This document shows positions 1-7,042 of a DNA stretch of 7,946 nucleotides, one piece after another (the first letter of the stretch is position 1; each line of letters starts with the position of its first letter). Made by a program: the position numbers and the translations under genes. Under the pieces are notes generated by a model. It saw nothing but the letters and a program-made list of their open reading frames with translations. It had not been told where the DNA came from and made no database searches. This DNA is from a gamma proteobacterium symbiont of Lucinoma myriamae. Lineage in GTDB: Bacteria; Pseudomonadota; Gammaproteobacteria; GRL18. The DNA lies in the NCBI GenBank assembly GCA_025655635.1, contig JAHXIM010000342.1, forward strand, positions 1 to 7,946, given 5' to 3'.

Positions 1-2
1 GC

Positions 3-87
3 TCCAGCCTAGAGAAAAACAGTTCAATTATGAGAAGTTTGGTGCTGGATATTATGTCGTTGCATGGGCTACTGCGTTTTTTAGGTT
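3..87 (+). repeat. Left arm of 85-bp perfect terminal inverted repeat
   Basis: Bases 3-87 are identical, without mismatch, to the reverse complement of 7862-7946. Identity stops sharply: base 88 is G, while the matching base on the other side (7861, complemented) is T. The inner edge coincides with the point where RND permease homology begins, and the RND frame hits a TAG at 82-84 inside the repeat, so the repeat is not part of that gene. A different frame is open from base 2 to a TAA at 95-97 and reads plausibly as protein, with the segment FGAGYYVVAWATAFFRL. It could be the tail of a mobile-element protein, but I do not recognise it. The simplest interpretation is the end of a repeated or mobile element; an assembly or amplification join is the alternative. 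Confidence 0.95.
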
Positions 88-99
88 GAAACATTAATC

Positions 100-2205
100 A
101 TGGCCATATTTTTAGTGGTATTAGTCATTTATATTTTTCTGCAGTCATGGCGGCCGACCATTATTTCTACGGTTGCTATCCCTGTGTCATTAGTAGGTGA
201 TTTTGTGGCCATGTATGTGTCGGGTTTTTCAATAAATTTTTTAACATTGTTTGGTCTGATTTTAGCCATTGGTATTGTTGTTGATGATGTGATCCTGGTA
301 GTGGAAAATGTTGAAAGCATTATGATTAGTGAACCTGAATTGCCTATGCCGCATGTGGTTAAAAAAGCCATGGCTGAGATAACAGGTCCTATTATCGCCA
401 CCACATTAGTACTTATCGCTGTTTTTGTGCCCGTCTCTTTAATGCCGGGGATCACGGGTTCACTCTATCAACAGTTTGCTTTAACGATTTCTTTCGCTGT
501 AGCTATCTCATCAATTAATGCACTGAGTCTGTCTCCTGCTATTGCGGCCATTATTATCAAACGTAATGGTGCAGATCATAAGAAGTTTATAGGCTTTAAG
601 CTGTTTGATAAAGGCTTTGACTGGGCAACAATTCAATACAAACGAGTTATTAGTCTGTTTATTAAGCTCAAATGGTTTGTTGTTATTATTTTTATTGTAC
701 TGCTTGGCTATACCGTTCATCTGTTTCAAACAATTCCTACCGCATTTGTACCCGAAGAAGATAAAGGTGTGGCGCTGGCAGGTTATACTTTAAAACCAGG
801 CTCGTCTATTGTGCAAACAGAAAAAATTGCAGAGGAAATTGAACAGCGTCTTGCGACTATTGATGCGATTGAGGATGTGACCACAGTTCAAGGTTATAAT
901 GTAATCACCGGATCGCTTGATCCTGCTTCAGGTGTTTCATTCATTACCTTTAAACACTGGCGTGAGCGTGATGACAAGACAGAAGATGTAAATGCCATTA
1001 TTCGTCAGATTTTCAAAAAAACAGCTGATATTTCTGATGCCAAAGTCTTTGCTTTTAATATACCGGGAATTCCAGGCCTTGGTGTGTCAGGCGGCTTTGA
1101 TTTTCGAGTGCAGGACCTGATGGCTTCTGATATTGAACAGTTTCAGCATTATGTGAATGAGCTTTTAATTGCCGCCAATAATGATCCCCGTATCGGTTCG
1201 GCCTACACCACCTTTAACTCGTCCAATCCAATGTATCAGATAGACTTTAACCGTGAAAAGATTAATGCCCTGGGTGTCAATATAGCCGATGTTTTCAAAA
1301 CCATGCAAACCTATCTTGGTTCTGTTTATATTAATGATTTTATCAAATATGGTAAGGTTTATCGTGTGTTTGCTCAGGCAAAAAATGAGTTTCGAAGTGA
1401 TAAAAGTGATATTTCCAAATTATATGTGCGCAATAATGAAAATAAAATGGTGCCTCTAAGCGCTGTTATTGCCGTCAAAGAAATTAAAGGACCACAGAAT
1501 ATTACTCACTATAACCTTTATCGCTCTATTCAGATTAATGGCTCTGCTGCGCCAGGCTATAGTTCTGGTGATGCGATGGCTGCGATGGAAGAGCTGCAGA
1601 AAAAAATAATGCCTAAAGAATACGGCTTTGAATGGTCAGGGATGTCTCTGCAGGAAAAAATTTCTGGTAACTCAACTATTATTACTTTTGCATTTGTTAT
1701 AATTGTTGTCTTTATGGTTTTGGCAGCCCAGTATGAGTCATGGATCTTACCGCTCATGATCATGATCCCCGTGCCACTGGTTATGCTAGGTGCGTTACTT
1801 GGCCTGCAGTATGCGAATTTACCGATGAATGTATTTGCCCAAATTGGCCTGGTGTTATTGATTGCTATGTCATCAAAAAATGCCATACTCATTGTAGAAT
1901 TTGCAAAAGAATTACGAGAATCGGGTAAAAGTATTACCGATTCAGCTATTGAAGCTGCGGTATCGCGTTTCAGACCAATCTTGATGACCATTTTCTCATT
2001 TATTTTCGGTATTATTCCATTAGCTATCGCCACAGGAGCCGGTGCTCAGACACAAAAAACCATTGATGTGGCTCTGCTTGGTGGTATGACTATAGCGACC
2101 TTTGTTGCACTGTTTATCGTGCCGGTTATTTATGTGCTGCTGGAAGCAATGCGTGAAACAGTCGTTGATGTTGAACAAGAAGTAAAAATGAGAGAAAGCT
2201 TATAA
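100..2205 (+). CDS. RND efflux permease (HAE1/AcrB type), 5'-truncated
   Basis: This is the C-terminal two thirds of an inner-membrane, proton-driven RND exporter, which normally works with a periplasmic adaptor and an outer-membrane channel. Family members are about 1,030-1,050 residues. Here 701 residues remain from the first ATG, and alignment by eye to AcrB places that Met near AcrB residue 346, the start of TM2. The first porter half is missing. What remains carries the key proton-relay residues: the TM4 Asp pair (D62, D63 in GIVVDDVILVVENVE), the TM10 Lys (K593 in SSKNAILIVEFAKE) and the TM11 RFRPILMT segment. The second porter domain starts around FVPEEDKG. RND-like sequence extends upstream of the ATG (E-T-L-I from base 88) and stops at the repeat edge, with an in-frame TAG at 82-84. 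There is no good ribosome-binding site before base 100, so this is a gene remnant as read here. Substrate class (drug or other) cannot be told. Adaptor and channel genes are not in the window. Confidence 0.93.
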   Translation: MAIFLVVLVIYIFLQSWRPTIISTVAIPVSLVGDFVAMYVSGFSINFLTLFGLILAIGIVVDDVILVVENVESIMISEPELPMPHVVKKAMAEITGPIIATTLVLIAVFVPVSLMPGITGSLYQQFALTISFAVAISSINALSLSPAIAAIIIKRNGADHKKFIGFKLFDKGFDWATIQYKRVISLFIKLKWFVVIIFIVLLGYTVHLFQTIPTAFVPEEDKGVALAGYTLKPGSSIVQTEKIAEEIEQRLATIDAIEDVTTVQGYNVITGSLDPASGVSFITFKHWRERDDKTEDVNAIIRQIFKKTADISDAKVFAFNIPGIPGLGVSGGFDFRVQDLMASDIEQFQHYVNELLIAANNDPRIGSAYTTFNSSNPMYQIDFNREKINALGVNIADVFKTMQTYLGSVYINDFIKYGKVYRVFAQAKNEFRSDKSDISKLYVRNNENKMVPLSAVIAVKEIKGPQNITHYNLYRSIQINGSAAPGYSSGDAMAAMEELQKKIMPKEYGFEWSGMSLQEKISGNSTIITFAFVIIVVFMVLAAQYESWILPLMIMIPVPLVMLGALLGLQYANLPMNVFAQIGLVLLIAMSSKNAILIVEFAKELRESGKSITDSAIEAAVSRFRPILMTIFSFIFGIIPLAIATGAGAQTQKTIDVALLGGMTIATFVALFIVPVIYVLLEAMRETVVDVEQEVKMRESL

Positions 2206-2229
2206 GCTTAAATAATGAACATTATTTAA
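2196..2229. other. Two overlapping AT-rich palindromes at the end of the RND gene
   Basis: A perfect 14-bp palindrome (AAGCTTATAAGCTT, 2196-2209) spans the RND stop codon. It overlaps by two bases a second palindrome at 2208-2229, which has two 10-base arms (TTAAATAATG and CATTATTTAA) around a central AA. The stems are AT-rich and no T-run follows directly, so this is a poor intrinsic terminator. It could be a protein-binding site, an mRNA 3' end structure, or chance in AT-rich DNA. Confidence 0.4.
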
Positions 2230-2347
2230 AATAATACCTGTGTAATTTAGAAATTAAGTAGAGTAAGAAAGAAATTTCAACTATACCTAATAAAAGATAA
2301 GCTAAAAGAAATTTTAACTAGAGCTTGCTCAGGACAAACTTTTATTC

Positions 2348-2373
2348 CCTCAAATATGTTGAGGATTATTTTT
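2348..2373 (+). terminator. Hairpin plus T-rich tail ahead of the phosphate transporter gene
   Basis: A 6-bp stem (CCTCAA/TTGAGG) with a 5-base loop ATATG occupies 2348-2364 and is followed by the T-rich stretch ATTATTTTT (2365-2373). It is the best intrinsic-terminator candidate between the RND gene and the next gene, although the stem is short. It ends 37 bases before the ATG at 2411, so it could also be a leader or attenuator structure. The T-tract contains the TTG at 2372, which argues against that TTG as the start of the next gene. Confidence 0.35.
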
Positions 2374-2410
2374 GATTCTGCCTGTTAACGGATATAAAGG
2401 TGTTATTAAT

Positions 2411-4213
2411 ATGAATTTCCTATTTAAAACAACACAACGCTACAAATTGACCGGCTTAATTTTCCTGGCTTTATTATTTTTTGCCTGGGCAGTCACTTCA
2501 TCAGCGGGTGTACCGGCGGCAAGTGCTTCATTAGATGAAACAATAATTGACTGGTTTCAGTTAGGTATGGGCTTATTTGGCGGACTGGCACTGTTTCTTG
2601 CTGGCCTGGATATGCTTTCTGACGGCTTAAAAAAGGCTGCAGGAGAAGCATTAAAAATATTATTGTCAAAACTAACCACCAATCGTTTTATGGGCGCCGT
2701 TACCGGTGCCTTTGTCACAGGAGTATTAAATTCTTCTTCTGTTACCACAGTGCTTGTTGTGAGTTTTATTACTGCGGGTGTTATGAGTCTGAGTCAGTCA
2801 GTGGGTGTCATAATGGGCGCCAATATCGGCAGTACGGTGACAGCACAATTACTGGCTTTTAATCTTTCCGCATATGCCTTATTACCCATCGCCATTGGCT
2901 TCTTTATGACCTTTACTGCCAAGCATGAAAAAGTTAAATATTATGGCATGATGCTTATGGGTTTAGGTCTGGTGTTTTTCGGCATGGGGCTGATGAGTGA
3001 TGCAATGACGCCTCTGCGAACCTTTGAACCCTTTATTGAATTTTTAAAATCAATGGAAAACCCCATGATTGGTGTCCTTGTCGGTGCCCTGTTTACCGGT
3101 CTGGTGCAGTCATCAGCAGCCACTATCGGCATTGCCATTGCTATGGCTAGCGAAGGCCTGTTAAGTCTGCCTGCAGGAATTGCACTGGCTTTAGGCGCCA
3201 ATATAGGAACTTGTGTGACTGTTATGTTTGCGGCATTGGGTAAGCCTGTCGAAGCAGTTCGTGCAGCTATAGTACATGTTTTATTCAATGTGATGGGTGT
3301 ATTATTGTGGATTCTATTTATACCACAATTAGCTGAGTTTGCCGTTTCAATTTCACCTGTTGCTGTCGATGTTGCCGGACAGGCACAGGTATCTGATGTG
3401 CCGCGACAAATTGCCAATGCGAATACTTTATTCAATGTCATTAATACGATTATATTTTTGGGCTTTACCGGCTGGTTTGCAAAAATTGCAACCCGCCTGG
3501 CACCCACGCCTGCTAAGAAAAAAGGGGTGATTATTGAAACCAAATATATTATTACTGATGCGATTCAGACGCCTTCTCTGGCTCTCGAACAGGTTCGAAT
3601 GGAACTGGCCCATATGGGCGGAATTGTCAATACGATGCTGCATGCCGTTCAACCGGCAATTATTGAGAAAGATCGTAAACAAATTGATAAAATCGTCTCA
3701 ATGGATAATAAGGTTAATATTCTTGAAGAATCAATTCTTAAATATCTTCGTCTATTACGACAAGAAGAATTAACGGATAAAGAAAGTGCTGATCTGCAGA
3801 CCATTATGACTGCGACTATTAATTTAGAAGAACTTGCTGATGTCATTAAAAATGAGCTGTGTGAAATCGCGATTTATTATATAGACGGTGAGCAAAAGCC
3901 CAGTGAAATTACACGGGAGTTATTCCAGAATTTCTATCAGGATGTCTGCCATTCCGTGCATGATGCGGTCAAAGCGATTAGTGAAGATGATCAGCAAATG
4001 GCTGAAAAAGTGATTAATAGAAGAGCCGATATCAAATCGTATCAAGATAAAATTTTAACAAGAAAATCAACTCACTTAGGCAGCGAAGAATCAAATTATC
4101 TGCAAAAGGCGCGTATGGAAATGTCACTAATGGAAAAACTTTATAGAATTTATTCTCATGCAAGGAGTATTGCTAAAGTGGTACTACCTGTGACCTTGAG
4201 CAGGAATAGTTAA
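2411..4213 (+). CDS. Na+/phosphate cotransporter family protein with PhoU-like domain
   Basis: The predicted protein is a 600-residue inner-membrane symporter of the Na/Pi-cotransporter II (SLC34/NptA-like) family, expected to move phosphate with sodium. A hydrophobic segment lies at residues 13-30. Two inverted family repeats follow. The first has NSSSVTT at 107-113 and GANIGST at 136-142; the second has QSSAATIG from 233 and GANIGTC from 262. The first repeat carries Asn where the usual signature is QSSS. From about residue 388 to the end the protein is soluble and helical, resembling a PhoU domain, as in many bacterial members; this part probably senses or controls phosphate uptake. The frame is open from a TTG at 2372, but the ATG at 2411 is preferred: AAAGG lies ten bases upstream and the TTG sits in a hairpin tail. 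Flanking gaps of 205 and 137 bases suggest its own transcript. No pst or pho genes are nearby. Transport direction and substrate are inferred from the family. Confidence 0.92.
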   Translation: MNFLFKTTQRYKLTGLIFLALLFFAWAVTSSAGVPAASASLDETIIDWFQLGMGLFGGLALFLAGLDMLSDGLKKAAGEALKILLSKLTTNRFMGAVTGAFVTGVLNSSSVTTVLVVSFITAGVMSLSQSVGVIMGANIGSTVTAQLLAFNLSAYALLPIAIGFFMTFTAKHEKVKYYGMMLMGLGLVFFGMGLMSDAMTPLRTFEPFIEFLKSMENPMIGVLVGALFTGLVQSSAATIGIAIAMASEGLLSLPAGIALALGANIGTCVTVMFAALGKPVEAVRAAIVHVLFNVMGVLLWILFIPQLAEFAVSISPVAVDVAGQAQVSDVPRQIANANTLFNVINTIIFLGFTGWFAKIATRLAPTPAKKKGVIIETKYIITDAIQTPSLALEQVRMELAHMGGIVNTMLHAVQPAIIEKDRKQIDKIVSMDNKVNILEESILKYLRLLRQEELTDKESADLQTIMTATINLEELADVIKNELCEIAIYYIDGEQKPSEITRELFQNFYQDVCHSVHDAVKAISEDDQQMAEKVINRRADIKSYQDKILTRKSTHLGSEESNYLQKARMEMSLMEKLYRIYSHARSIAKVVLPVTLSRNS

Positions 4214-4269
4214 TTCATTCAGATTAATTTATTGTATTCATTTGTTCCGTGTAAAGAGAGATAGTTTCT

Positions 4270-4296
4270 TTGCTGAATAATTAAATTCTATATGAT
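4270..4296 (+). promoter_or_regulatory. Weak candidate sigma70-like promoter for the antiporter gene
   Basis: TATGAT at 4291-4296 matches five of six bases of the -10 consensus. TTGCTG at 4270-4275 is a poor -35 match with a short 15-base spacing. The position, 55 bases before the ATG at 4351, is sensible. The surrounding 137-base gap is very AT-rich, so chance matches are likely. Confidence 0.2.
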
Positions 4297-4350
4297 AAAT
4301 TGTTTTTTTATAATTCCACTACTTTTATATATTTAAGGTTGAACGATTTT

Positions 4351-5982
4351 ATGGATTTAAGCTGGTTAGTTATTTCTCTAGCAGAAACAGGGTGGCTTTT
4401 TGTCACCTTCTTTTTGGGTTTAATGGCTTATAAAATAGGTTTGCCGCCAATGCTGGGCTTTTTAGGCGTGGGCTTTATTTTGAATGCCTATGGTTATGAA
4501 AGTACCCATGAGCTGAGAGAAATTGCTGATTTAGGTGTGACCTTAATGCTTTTTACCATTGGTTTAAAGCTAGATGTAAAAAGCCTCTTACGTGTCCAGA
4601 TTTGGGGTGTTGCTTCGTCTCACATGTTAATTACTGTGATAGTTTATACCGGATTGTTTTTTGCTCTCAGCTTTACCGGTCTGTCCAGCTTTGCTGATAT
4701 TGATTTGTTGACGGCCTTACTGATTGCTTTTGCACTGAGTTTTTCCAGTACGGTATTTGCGGTTAAAGTACTTGAAGGCAAGAATGAAATGGGTGCACTC
4801 TATGCGCAGCTGGCGATAGGCATTCTTATTGTTCAGGATATCTTTGCAGTGATATTCTTAACGGCTTCAATGGGTAAAGTACCATCAGTATGGGCGCTGG
4901 GATTACTGGCTTTACCTTTAGTTCGCCCGTTGCTGTATAAGCTGATGGATGAAGTTGAACATGGTGAATTGTTAGTATTGTATAGCTTACTTTTAGCGGT
5001 TGGCGGTGCAGCATTATTTGAAATAGTGGGAATGAAGGCTGATCTGGGTGCCTTGATTTTTGGTATTTTATTAGCCAAACACAGCAAAGCATCTGAGGTC
5101 TCTAAAACGCTTTATAACTTCAAAGATCTTTTCCTGGTAGGATTTTTTGTCAATATCGGACTCTCTGGTGAGCCGACTATCGATAACGTAATGATGGCAG
5201 GTATTTTATCAATACTCATGTTGGCCAAAGTAGTCCTGTTTTTCTGGTTATTAATTAAAACACACCTAAGAGCAAGGACAGCTTTTTTATCATCATTAAG
5301 TTTGGCAAATTATTCTGAGTTCGGCCTGATAGTGGGGGCTATTGGGGTAAGCAATGGCTGGATGAGTAATGAATGGTTGATTACGATTGCTATTGCTTTG
5401 GCAATGACCTTTGTTATTGCCTCACCTGTCAATGCGGCTGCACATGAATTATATGCTCGCTATTCAAGAAAAATCAGACATTTGCAAGTAGAAAAAAGAC
5501 TTAAAGATGAATTACCGGTTGATATATCGGGCGCCAGCATTCTTGTTTTTGGTATGGGACGCATTGGTACCGGCGTTTATGATGATCTCAATTATCATTT
5601 CCCTGATAAAGTAAAAGGGATTGATTTTAATACTGCTGTTTTTTATGAGCACGAAGCCAATAAACGCAATGTCGCCTATGCTGATGTAATGGATAAAGAT
5701 TTTTGGGGGAAAATTAGTTTAAAGGATGTCTCCATGGTCTTTTTGAATCTTCCTGATTTTGAAAAGAATCTTTTTAGTGTGACCCAGTTAAAAGAAAAAG
5801 GCTTCCAGGGACAGATTTCATCCATTGCCTTGTATGATAGTGAAATCAGCCTTTTAAAAGAAGCGGGTGCAGCTGCTGTATATAATTTTTATTCAGAAGC
5901 GGGTATTGGTTTTGCAGAACATGTGAGACACAATTTAATGAACGTAGAAAGAAGAGATAAGCGAGAGCCATCAGAGGAGTAA
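4351..5982 (+). CDS. CPA2-family (Kef-like) cation:proton antiporter with RCK domain
   Basis: The 543-residue protein is a predicted inner-membrane K+ or Na+/H+ antiporter. Residues about 5-375 form the multi-helix Na+/H+ exchanger domain. It includes the early GLKLD segment (71-75) in the place of the usual GLEL/D motif, the core helix LIVQDIFAV with the ion-binding Gln-Asp pair (Q162, D163), and NYSEFGLIVG (320-329), where Kef proteins have a GEFAFV-like stretch. A Rossmann-type RCK/TrkA-N domain follows, with the glycine motif FGMGRIGTG (G401, G403, G406) near its start. It probably binds a nucleotide and gates the transporter. The frame is open upstream to a TTG at 4300, but the ATG at 4351 is chosen because MDLSWLV is where family homology plausibly starts and AAGG lies 12 bases upstream. 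No Kef ancillary subunit gene (KefF/KefG type) is adjacent. The transported ion is not determinable from sequence alone. Confidence 0.9.
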   Translation: MDLSWLVISLAETGWLFVTFFLGLMAYKIGLPPMLGFLGVGFILNAYGYESTHELREIADLGVTLMLFTIGLKLDVKSLLRVQIWGVASSHMLITVIVYTGLFFALSFTGLSSFADIDLLTALLIAFALSFSSTVFAVKVLEGKNEMGALYAQLAIGILIVQDIFAVIFLTASMGKVPSVWALGLLALPLVRPLLYKLMDEVEHGELLVLYSLLLAVGGAALFEIVGMKADLGALIFGILLAKHSKASEVSKTLYNFKDLFLVGFFVNIGLSGEPTIDNVMMAGILSILMLAKVVLFFWLLIKTHLRARTAFLSSLSLANYSEFGLIVGAIGVSNGWMSNEWLITIAIALAMTFVIASPVNAAAHELYARYSRKIRHLQVEKRLKDELPVDISGASILVFGMGRIGTGVYDDLNYHFPDKVKGIDFNTAVFYEHEANKRNVAYADVMDKDFWGKISLKDVSMVFLNLPDFEKNLFSVTQLKEKGFQGQISSIALYDSEISLLKEAGAAAVYNFYSEAGIGFAEHVRHNLMNVERRDKREPSEE

Positions 5983-5997
5983 AGAGTCCTCAACGAA

Positions 5998-6021
5998 GCA
6001 AAGAGTCTTTAGCCTTTTTGC
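5998..6021. terminator. Hairpin between convergent genes
   Basis: GCAAAGAG (5998-6005) pairs with CTTTTTGC (6014-6021), eight pairs including one G-T, around an 8-base loop. It lies in the 75-base gap between the antiporter stop (5982) and the end of the minus-strand DUF465 gene (6058), where a bidirectional terminator is expected. There is no T-run after the stem on either strand, so termination strength would be low. The octamer AAAGAGTC also occurs twice here as a direct repeat (5981-5988 and 6000-6007). Confidence 0.25.
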
Positions 6022-6057
6022 AGGTGTGAATTCATTTATCCACGGTGTTAGGTAAAA

Positions 6058-6261
6058 TCAAGCAAGAATATCGGGAATTAATAGGTTCTCAAGCTTTATT
6101 ATTTCATCTTTTAAAAGTAATTTACGTTTTTTTAGACGAGAAATTTGCATCTGAGTGTGGATGGTTTTAGGCATGTGATGTGTGGCATCATCTAAATCTC
6201 GATGTTCCAGTTTCAATGCTTCAAGTTTTTCACGTATTTTATGTTTTTCTACTTCATTCAT
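6058..6261 (-). CDS. DUF465/YdcH-like small coiled-coil protein
   Basis: The gene encodes a 67-residue, highly charged, wholly helical protein. It resembles the DUF465 (YdcH) family of short proteins, with the typical core EKLEALKLEHRDLDDA, then a basic SRLKKRKLLLKDEI stretch and the tail LENLLIPDILA. The pattern of Leu and Ile between Lys and Glu suggests two antiparallel helices or a coiled coil. No signal peptide or membrane segment is seen, so it should be cytosolic. The family has no firmly assigned function that I can name. The start is the ATG at 6261; a purine-rich GAGG lies 17 bases upstream, farther than ideal, and no closer Shine-Dalgarno is evident, so translation may be weak. It converges with the antiporter gene and diverges from the lipoprotein gene, so it is probably transcribed alone. 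The length is normal for the family and the gene looks intact. Confidence 0.85.
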   Translation of the reverse strand: MNEVEKHKIREKLEALKLEHRDLDDATHHMPKTIHTQMQISRLKKRKLLLKDEIIKLENLLIPDILA

Positions 6262-6295
6262 AAGCTTGCTTTTGTTATTCCTCTTTTTTGTTGTT

Positions 6296-6317
6296 AAGGT
6301 ATCAAACAGGATACCTT
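6296..6317. promoter_or_regulatory. Perfect inverted repeat in the divergent intergenic region
   Basis: AAGGTATC (6296-6303) and GATACCTT (6310-6317) form a perfect 8-bp dyad around the 6-base spacer AAACAG. It lies between the divergent DUF465 and lipoprotein genes. A GATAAT that could be a -10 element sits at 6330-6335, which would put the dyad over the -35 region of the lipoprotein promoter, the position of a typical repressor or activator site. Only four T's follow on the plus strand, so a terminator is less likely. The -10 assignment and the regulatory role are inference. Confidence 0.45.
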
Positions 6318-6366
6318 TTAAGTATTAGTGATAATAATTTTAAAATCAAGATTAGGGTGTACAAAA

Positions 6367-7023
6367 ATGAGCATAAGAAAAATCATTTATTTTTTATTGA
6401 GTGGCGCTATCTTTACTCTATTCTTAGGGCTTTCGGCTTGTTCTTCAAAAACAACACTTTATGAACGCTGGAATGATGAACAATATTCCGGACCTGCGCT
6501 AAGCAAAGTATTAGTACTAGGTATATTTAAAGATGATATTCAGCGTCGCTCATTTGAGGCGACTTTTGTCAAAGAGGTGAATGCAGGAAATAAACAGGCC
6601 GTTGCTGGTTATACTTTGATGCCTAATCCAGAAGATTCTGATACTAAAGAAGATATTTTGGCTGCCGTTTAAAAAATTGGTGCCGATTCAGTCTTAATTA
6701 CCAGTTATAAAGGTACTGAAGAAAAACAACGTGAAGTGCCTCCTCGGGTCGAATATGTACCTAGAATGGGTATGGGATACGGTCGTTACGGCTATGGTTA
6801 CGGCGGATATTATGGTTCGAGGTATGAAACGGTGTATCGTCCCGGATACACCGTAACTGATACTATCGTACAGCTTGAAACACGAGTATTTTCGGTGGCA
6901 GATGAGAAACTGATCTGGGCAGGAAAATCAAAAAGTATTAATGTTTCATCAGGAGAAAAAGTTGTTAAAGATCTCGTCAGGCTGGTGGCGAAAGATATGA
7001 AAGAAAGTGGCTTGATTGAATAA
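6367..7023 (+). pseudogene. Putative lipoprotein gene interrupted by one in-frame TAA
   Basis: The first part (6367-6672) gives 101 residues: a basic N-terminus, a hydrophobic helix and a lipobox L-S-A-C with the lipidated Cys at residue 25, so it is an exported lipoprotein. TAA at 6670-6672 is codon 102. Immediately after it the same frame continues with sensible protein (KIGADSVLITSYKG) through a Gly/Tyr-rich stretch (codons about 134-153) to the natural stop at 7021-7023. Uninterrupted, the product would be 218 residues. No frameshift is involved; a single base change from CAA, AAA or GAA would explain it. Either the gene is recently broken, or the base is an error, or the stop is read through. 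An alternative is two separate products, the second from the GTG at 6736, but that start lacks a clear Shine-Dalgarno and would be unexported. The start ATG has AGGG about nine bases upstream. I cannot name a function; the soluble part looks like a periplasmic domain. It is followed after 19 bases by the zinc-ribbon gene, probably in one operon. Confidence 0.82.
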
Positions 7024-7028
7024 AAAAC

Positions 7029-7034
7029 AGGGAG
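7029..7034 (+). promoter_or_regulatory. Strong Shine-Dalgarno deciding a TTG start
   Basis: AGGGAG lies eight bases before the TTG at 7043, the best ribosome-binding site in the window. It sits in the 19-base gap after the lipoprotein stop. It supports the TTG as a true start and suggests translation independent of the interrupted upstream gene. Confidence 0.7.
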
Positions 7035-7042
7035 AGTAAAGA

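Noticed and set aside
1557..2033. 158-residue open frame on the minus strand
   Set aside because: It is antisense to conserved RND transmembrane segments (TM8-TM11 region) and has no family resemblance.
2941..3543. 200-residue open frame on the minus strand
   Set aside because: It lies wholly inside the Na/Pi transporter gene, has no recognisable domain, and its composition is that of an antisense shadow of membrane-helix codons.
4826..5092. Two overlapping minus-strand frames of 84-88 residues inside the antiporter gene
   Set aside because: They are antisense to conserved antiporter helices, overlap each other in different frames, and resemble no known family.
6670..6672. Recoded stop (selenocysteine or pyrrolysine)
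   Set aside because: The codon is TAA, which is not used for either residue, and other genes in the window end with TAA.
6736..7023. Separate 95-residue gene from GTG at 6736
   Set aside because: It is in the same frame as the upstream lipoprotein part, protein-like sequence already continues between the TAA and the GTG, and no clear Shine-Dalgarno precedes it. It is better read as the second half of a broken gene.
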